Assembly (NCBI GenBank): GCA_002364005.1
Contig: DEXG01000017.1
Location: 199,499 to 263,498 of the forward strand
Direction: 5' to 3'
DNA length: 64,000 nucleotides
Source: Phycisphaerales bacterium UBA3190
GTDB taxonomy: Bacteria > Planctomycetota > Phycisphaerae > Phycisphaerales > UBA1924
The stretch's first letter is position 1. Each line of letters opens with the position of its first letter. The notes below the pieces were generated by a model. It had not been told where the DNA came from. It did no database searches and saw nothing but the letters and a program-made list of their open reading frames with translations. This document shows, one piece after another, positions 61,264 to 64,000 of this stretch. Position numbers and translations under genes: made by a program.

Positions 61264-61294
61264 AGAAAACGGGCCGCACAGTGTGCAGCCCGTT
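61264..61294 (-). terminator. Terminator of the CpeT-FKBP gene
   Basis: On the minus strand AACGGGCTGCAC, loop ACT, GTGCGGCCCGTT pair with one wobble and are followed by TTTTC. It is 31 nt after the stop at 61326. Confidence 0.85.
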
Positions 61295-61325
61295 CGAGAA
61301 GAAACAAGTCGATCAGCGATACCGA

Positions 61326-62423
61326 TCAGTCGTGATCCGGTCCATCGTGGACGGTGCCGTCGTCATGGGTGTGGGTCTGACCCGAGGTGGCGCTCGCCGC
61401 GACCTCCTCGATGTGGGCCATCCAGACATTGAAGACCAGCGTCGCGTTGCCCGGGATGTTCGCACGGGGGTTACCCATGTCGCCGTAGCCCATGTAGCCC
61501 GGGATGATCAGCTTGCGGTGGCTGTCCTTGTCGAACCCCTCCATGCCGATACCCCAGCCCGTGATCGCACGCGTCCCGGGTGGGTACTGGAATACGAACG
61601 GAAGATCGCGGCTGTAGCTCGAATCGAAGCGGGTGCCGTCGAGCAAGTAGCCGTCATAATGCACATGCAGCTCGTAGCCGTCCTGCGGCTCGACCTCGTT
61701 CTCCGGGCCGTAATCAACAATGATCATGCCGTCGGGTCGACGATCAACCGCTGCGTACGCATCGGCACGCTTGAACTCGACCGCACTGTCGGCCTCAGCA
61801 CCCCAAACGATGCTCCCGTCAGCGCCGTAACCGCGGTCAGCAACACTCAGCGTGTCGCCGTCGAGGGTCATGCTGCTGGTCATCTCAACCGCGCCGCCGA
61901 TACCGGTCGGGTATGGATACGGGGTCGAACCAACAAACCCGTTGGCGGTGGTTTCCAGCTCAACATCGAGCGTCGCGATCAGGTCGTCAGCGGTAATCTC
62001 AGGGAAGTACTCTGTCGCGGCCCACATCCCGTCGAAGAGACCAGCCGAAACCGCCCCAACAGCGAACTCGTAGGTCCGCAGACGGATCTCGCCCTTGTAG
62101 CGGTAGAGCTGGAACATGGCCCGTCGGTACGGGGCCCAAGGGGTATCAGCGCGAACGCTCTCGACAAAGAGCGTGTCGCTCATGCCTTCGACCGGTGCGG
62201 GGGCGACGGCCATCATGAGCTGGCTTCCGCCAACATTGCCGCTCGAAGCCCAGGTGCCCGTGAGCTGCTGGGCGACCTGTGCGATGCCCTCGTCCGTCCA
62301 ATCGGCGGCATAGAGCGAAGGTGCCTCAAACGCCGGCTGAGTGGTTTCTTCGGACTGTGCGCCCGCGATCCCAGTCATCATTCCGGCACACATCACGGTG
62401 CTGAGCAAACAAACTCTGAGCAT
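61326..62423 (-). CDS. CpeT/CpcT-like domain fused to an FKBP-type prolyl isomerase
   Basis: The protein is 365 aa with a signal peptide (LLSTVMCAGMMTGIAGA). Residues about 40-225 are a CpeT-like domain: LTGTWASS, APYRRAMFQLYRYKG, and DRGYGADGSIVWGAE, followed by an FKBP domain at about 235-340 (VHYDGYLLDGTRFDSS, PGTRAITGWGIGMEGF, RANIPGNATLVFNV). The tail is His/Asp-rich (HTHDDGTVHDGPDHD), possibly metal binding. CpeT proteins attach bilins in cyanobacteria; non-phototrophs also carry them with unknown role. The fusion suggests a folding or ligand-loading function in the periplasm. Confidence 0.82.
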   Translation of the reverse strand: MLRVCLLSTVMCAGMMTGIAGAQSEETTQPAFEAPSLYAADWTDEGIAQVAQQLTGTWASSGNVGGSQLMMAVAPAPVEGMSDTLFVESVRADTPWAPYRRAMFQLYRYKGEIRLRTYEFAVGAVSAGLFDGMWAATEYFPEITADDLIATLDVELETTANGFVGSTPYPYPTGIGGAVEMTSSMTLDGDTLSVADRGYGADGSIVWGAEADSAVEFKRADAYAAVDRRPDGMIIVDYGPENEVEPQDGYELHVHYDGYLLDGTRFDSSYSRDLPFVFQYPPGTRAITGWGIGMEGFDKDSHRKLIIPGYMGYGDMGNPRANIPGNATLVFNVWMAHIEEVAASATSGQTHTHDDGTVHDGPDHD

Positions 62424-62642
62424 GCTGTAATCTCCTCAAGTTGCGTTGATATCGGTTTGGGCATTCTAGACACCCAAGCAAGCGGCTCCAGCCCCCAAGA
62501 TGAGGCATTATCGAACCCGTCCAATCGTTCCAACGCAGAGAAGAGCAGGAAATTGCACGCTTCCTCGCATCAGAATCGCGCATTTGGCCGTATTCTGGGT
62601 AGGGATCGCCGTACATGGCCGATTATGAAGAGAGGGCGAATG

Positions 62643-63257
62643 ATGAAGAATCACCCAGGGAAACCGAATCAGGCGATGAACGACGAAACCCATGCAATGG
62701 ATACCAGCGCCTTCTTGGGCAAACCTGCCCCGGCCCCTGACGAGCCCGCTGAGTCACTTTTCGAGCATTACGAACGCCGATCGCTGGGAACCATCATTCG
62801 GCAGCAGCAGATCTACCGCGAGTCCCAAGCCGCAATCGCAGCAAAGGTGATCCTCGACGGCGCTGAAATCCCCGAGATCCAGGATCTCGAAGACCAGTTT
62901 GTTGAATATCCCGAGTTCAACGGCGAAAGCGATCGACAGCCCCAGTTGCATCGGATCCGGGTTCAACGCACGCGCAGCGTGGGACGCCTGGCCAGCCCCG
63001 GTGCTCAGATCATCTATGTCCTGCTCACCATCGCGGCACTGGGAGGCACCCTGGGCCTCGCGTACAGCTCCGATTCACCTCAGCTGCTGCTCTTGGCCGG
63101 CATCGCGACACCGATGCTGCTGCCGATCTGTGTCTGGCGATGGTTCTGCTGGCTCGACTCGGCCCCCTACTACTACCGCCTGCTGACCACGCTTGGCGAG
63201 GACGCACGCAACCTGCTCGAGTACCGACTGCTTTGGAAGAAAAGCAGCCGCGGCTGA
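62643..63257 (+). CDS. Two-helix membrane protein of an uncharacterised family (copy 1)
   Basis: The protein is 204 aa from the ATG at 62643; ATGs at 62625 and 62640 are also in frame, and the GAGAGGG upstream favours 62640/62643. The N-terminal 130 residues are soluble, charged and have no known domain. Two helices follow (IIYVLLTIAALGGTLGLAYS, LLLLAGIATPMLLPICVW). The C terminus has the motif SAPYYYRLLTTLGEDARNLL. The gene at 63431 carries the same C-terminal pattern, so both belong to one family. I recognise no name for it. Confidence 0.65.
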   Translation: MKNHPGKPNQAMNDETHAMDTSAFLGKPAPAPDEPAESLFEHYERRSLGTIIRQQQIYRESQAAIAAKVILDGAEIPEIQDLEDQFVEYPEFNGESDRQPQLHRIRVQRTRSVGRLASPGAQIIYVLLTIAALGGTLGLAYSSDSPQLLLLAGIATPMLLPICVWRWFCWLDSAPYYYRLLTTLGEDARNLLEYRLLWKKSSRG

Positions 63258-63430
63258 GCACGACCCGCCGGGCACAACATTGCGACACGATGCAATACGG
63301 GCAAAACGCCCGCGTTGTTTCATAACAAATCAGCCGAACAAGTTGGTCGGCGATTGTGCATTTTGCATAGGCCCGGCAAGAAACGCCGCTCGTTTGAACC
63401 AGCTGCCGTTCTGCAAAATGGGGGTGTTCG

Positions 63431-63964
63431 ATGGGGAAAGACACGCACAGCAAGCGACAGGAACTCCTGCCCACAATCGACCCATCCTGGGTTGAGCAGG
63501 TCATCAATCGTCCGGAAGAGAAAGAACCGGAGTTTGATCCCGACGATCCGAACTCTGTTTGGATCCTGGGCAACGACCCCGAAGCCAAACTCGGGAGCGT
63601 CGCAGATCGACGCAACCTTGTGCGGAAACAAATGTTCAGCGCCGGCGGCCAGTTTGTCATCGGCCTGGCCATGATGTTCCTCGCCCTGGGACTGGCGATC
63701 ATGGCGATCACCAATCCCACGCTGGACTACATCATCCCCGCCGCGGTCTTCGCCCCGATCGCGTTCTGGTATATGTACCGCCGCTGGCGACGCTGGCTGG
63801 GCTCCGCGCCGTACTTCTATCGCCTGCTCACCTCGCTCGGGGAAGATGCAGAGAATGTTCTCGTCGATCATGAAGCGAAACAGCGACGCAAGTATGTCAA
63901 CAAAATCGGTGATCTCTACGCGGTGAACACCAAGCCAAAGAAGAAAAAGCGTAAGCGTCGCTAA
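63431..63964 (+). CDS. Two-helix membrane protein of an uncharacterised family (copy 2)
   Basis: The protein is 177 aa. A charged N terminus precedes two helices (FVIGLAMMFLALGLAIMAI, YIIPAAVFAPIAFWYMY) and the motif SAPYFYRLLTSLGEDAENVL, shared with the gene at 62643. The tail is very basic (KPKKKKRKRR). It starts 173 nt after copy 1. The pair probably interacts or is a divergent duplication. The AAATGGGGGT before its start is only a weak ribosome binding site. Confidence 0.65.
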   Translation: MGKDTHSKRQELLPTIDPSWVEQVINRPEEKEPEFDPDDPNSVWILGNDPEAKLGSVADRRNLVRKQMFSAGGQFVIGLAMMFLALGLAIMAITNPTLDYIIPAAVFAPIAFWYMYRRWRRWLGSAPYFYRLLTSLGEDAENVLVDHEAKQRRKYVNKIGDLYAVNTKPKKKKRKRR

Positions 63965-63983
63965 CTCGTATACATAAAAAACA

Positions 63984-64000
63984 CCCGCCTCATCGGCGGG
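63984..64000. terminator. Terminator hairpin cut by the window edge
   Basis: CCCGCC, a 5-nt loop and GGCGGG end exactly at the window edge, preceded by AAAAAA. It lies 20 nt after the last stop codon. The right side is not visible, so any T-run on the plus strand is unknown. Confidence 0.65.

Noticed and set aside
61281..62624. N-terminal extension of the frame ending at 63257
   Set aside because: The upstream 1.3 kb is antisense to the CpeT-FKBP gene and its terminator; a sensible ribosome binding site and start lie at 62640-62643.

Overview
The window reads as a chromosomal segment of a planctomycete, most likely of the class Phycisphaerae. This placement is inferred, not proven. The supporting marks are: PEP-CTERM-like surface proteins ending in an Arg run; two large type IV pilin-like proteins with an FTLIELLVVIAIIALL leader; a very large secretin; a DUF11 (OmcB-like) lipoprotein; lipid A and heptose enzymes (lpxK, hldE) implying an outer membrane; GC-rich coding sequence; and ribosomal-protein genes scattered rather than clustered. 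I see no phage, transposon, CRISPR array, rRNA or tRNA.

Region 1 (1-13.9 kb) is an anaerobic nitrogen-oxide respiration island. It starts with an Rrf2-type regulator divergent from a membrane-anchored diheme cytochrome c. Then come a Sec-type (clade II) nosZ, a NosB-like membrane protein, nosD, nosF, nosY and nosL. A lipoprotein, a fused ResB-CcsA cytochrome c synthase, and nrfH-nrfA for ammonifying nitrite reduction follow. The NrfA active-site heme motif is CXXCH, not CXXCK. Region 2 (13.9-19.9 kb) has a PLP Cys/Met enzyme, a TAT-exported glycosylasparaginase and a tightly coupled four-gene membrane redox operon: two tiny membrane proteins, a ferric-reductase/Rieske fusion and a novel Cys-motif membrane protein. 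This operon is my best candidate for an undescribed system. An omega-amidase-like hydrolase ends the region.

Region 3 (20-32.9 kb) holds housekeeping and envelope genes: rplS, rpsP with a long acidic tail, trmD, a Cys-rich lipoprotein, hldE, maf, a DUF11 lipoprotein, lpxK, serS, an AT-richer DEDD-nuclease gene and an MGMT gene. Region 4 (32.9-39.8 kb) has two paralogous PEP-CTERM-like proteins and a minus-strand block (coaX, a compact MnmE-like GTPase, a membrane-anchored repeat protein, rluD-like), then an unknown cytosolic protein. Region 5 (40.3-48.9 kb) contains the giant secretin, a STAS/anti-sigma kinase pair, the Fe-S assembly operon iscS-iscU-iscA, a tandem ACT protein and a TlpA-like thioredoxin. 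Region 6 (49-64 kb) has trxB, a primary-type sigma factor, a UVR-motif protein, mnmG, a ClpP/SppA-like exported protein, the twin pilin-like proteins, an exopolysaccharide initiating transferase, a CbpA-type DnaJ, a CpeT-FKBP fusion and a pair of small paralogous membrane proteins.

The respiratory genes form a coherent module. The Rrf2 protein probably senses NO or Fe-S status. The cytochromes and the Rieske-b operon are plausible electron routes from quinol. The ResB-CcsA synthase would attach the many hemes, and isc genes supply clusters. No nitrate reductase, NirS/NirK or NO reductase is visible, so the organism may be an N2O consumer and ammonifier rather than a complete denitrifier, as far as this window shows.
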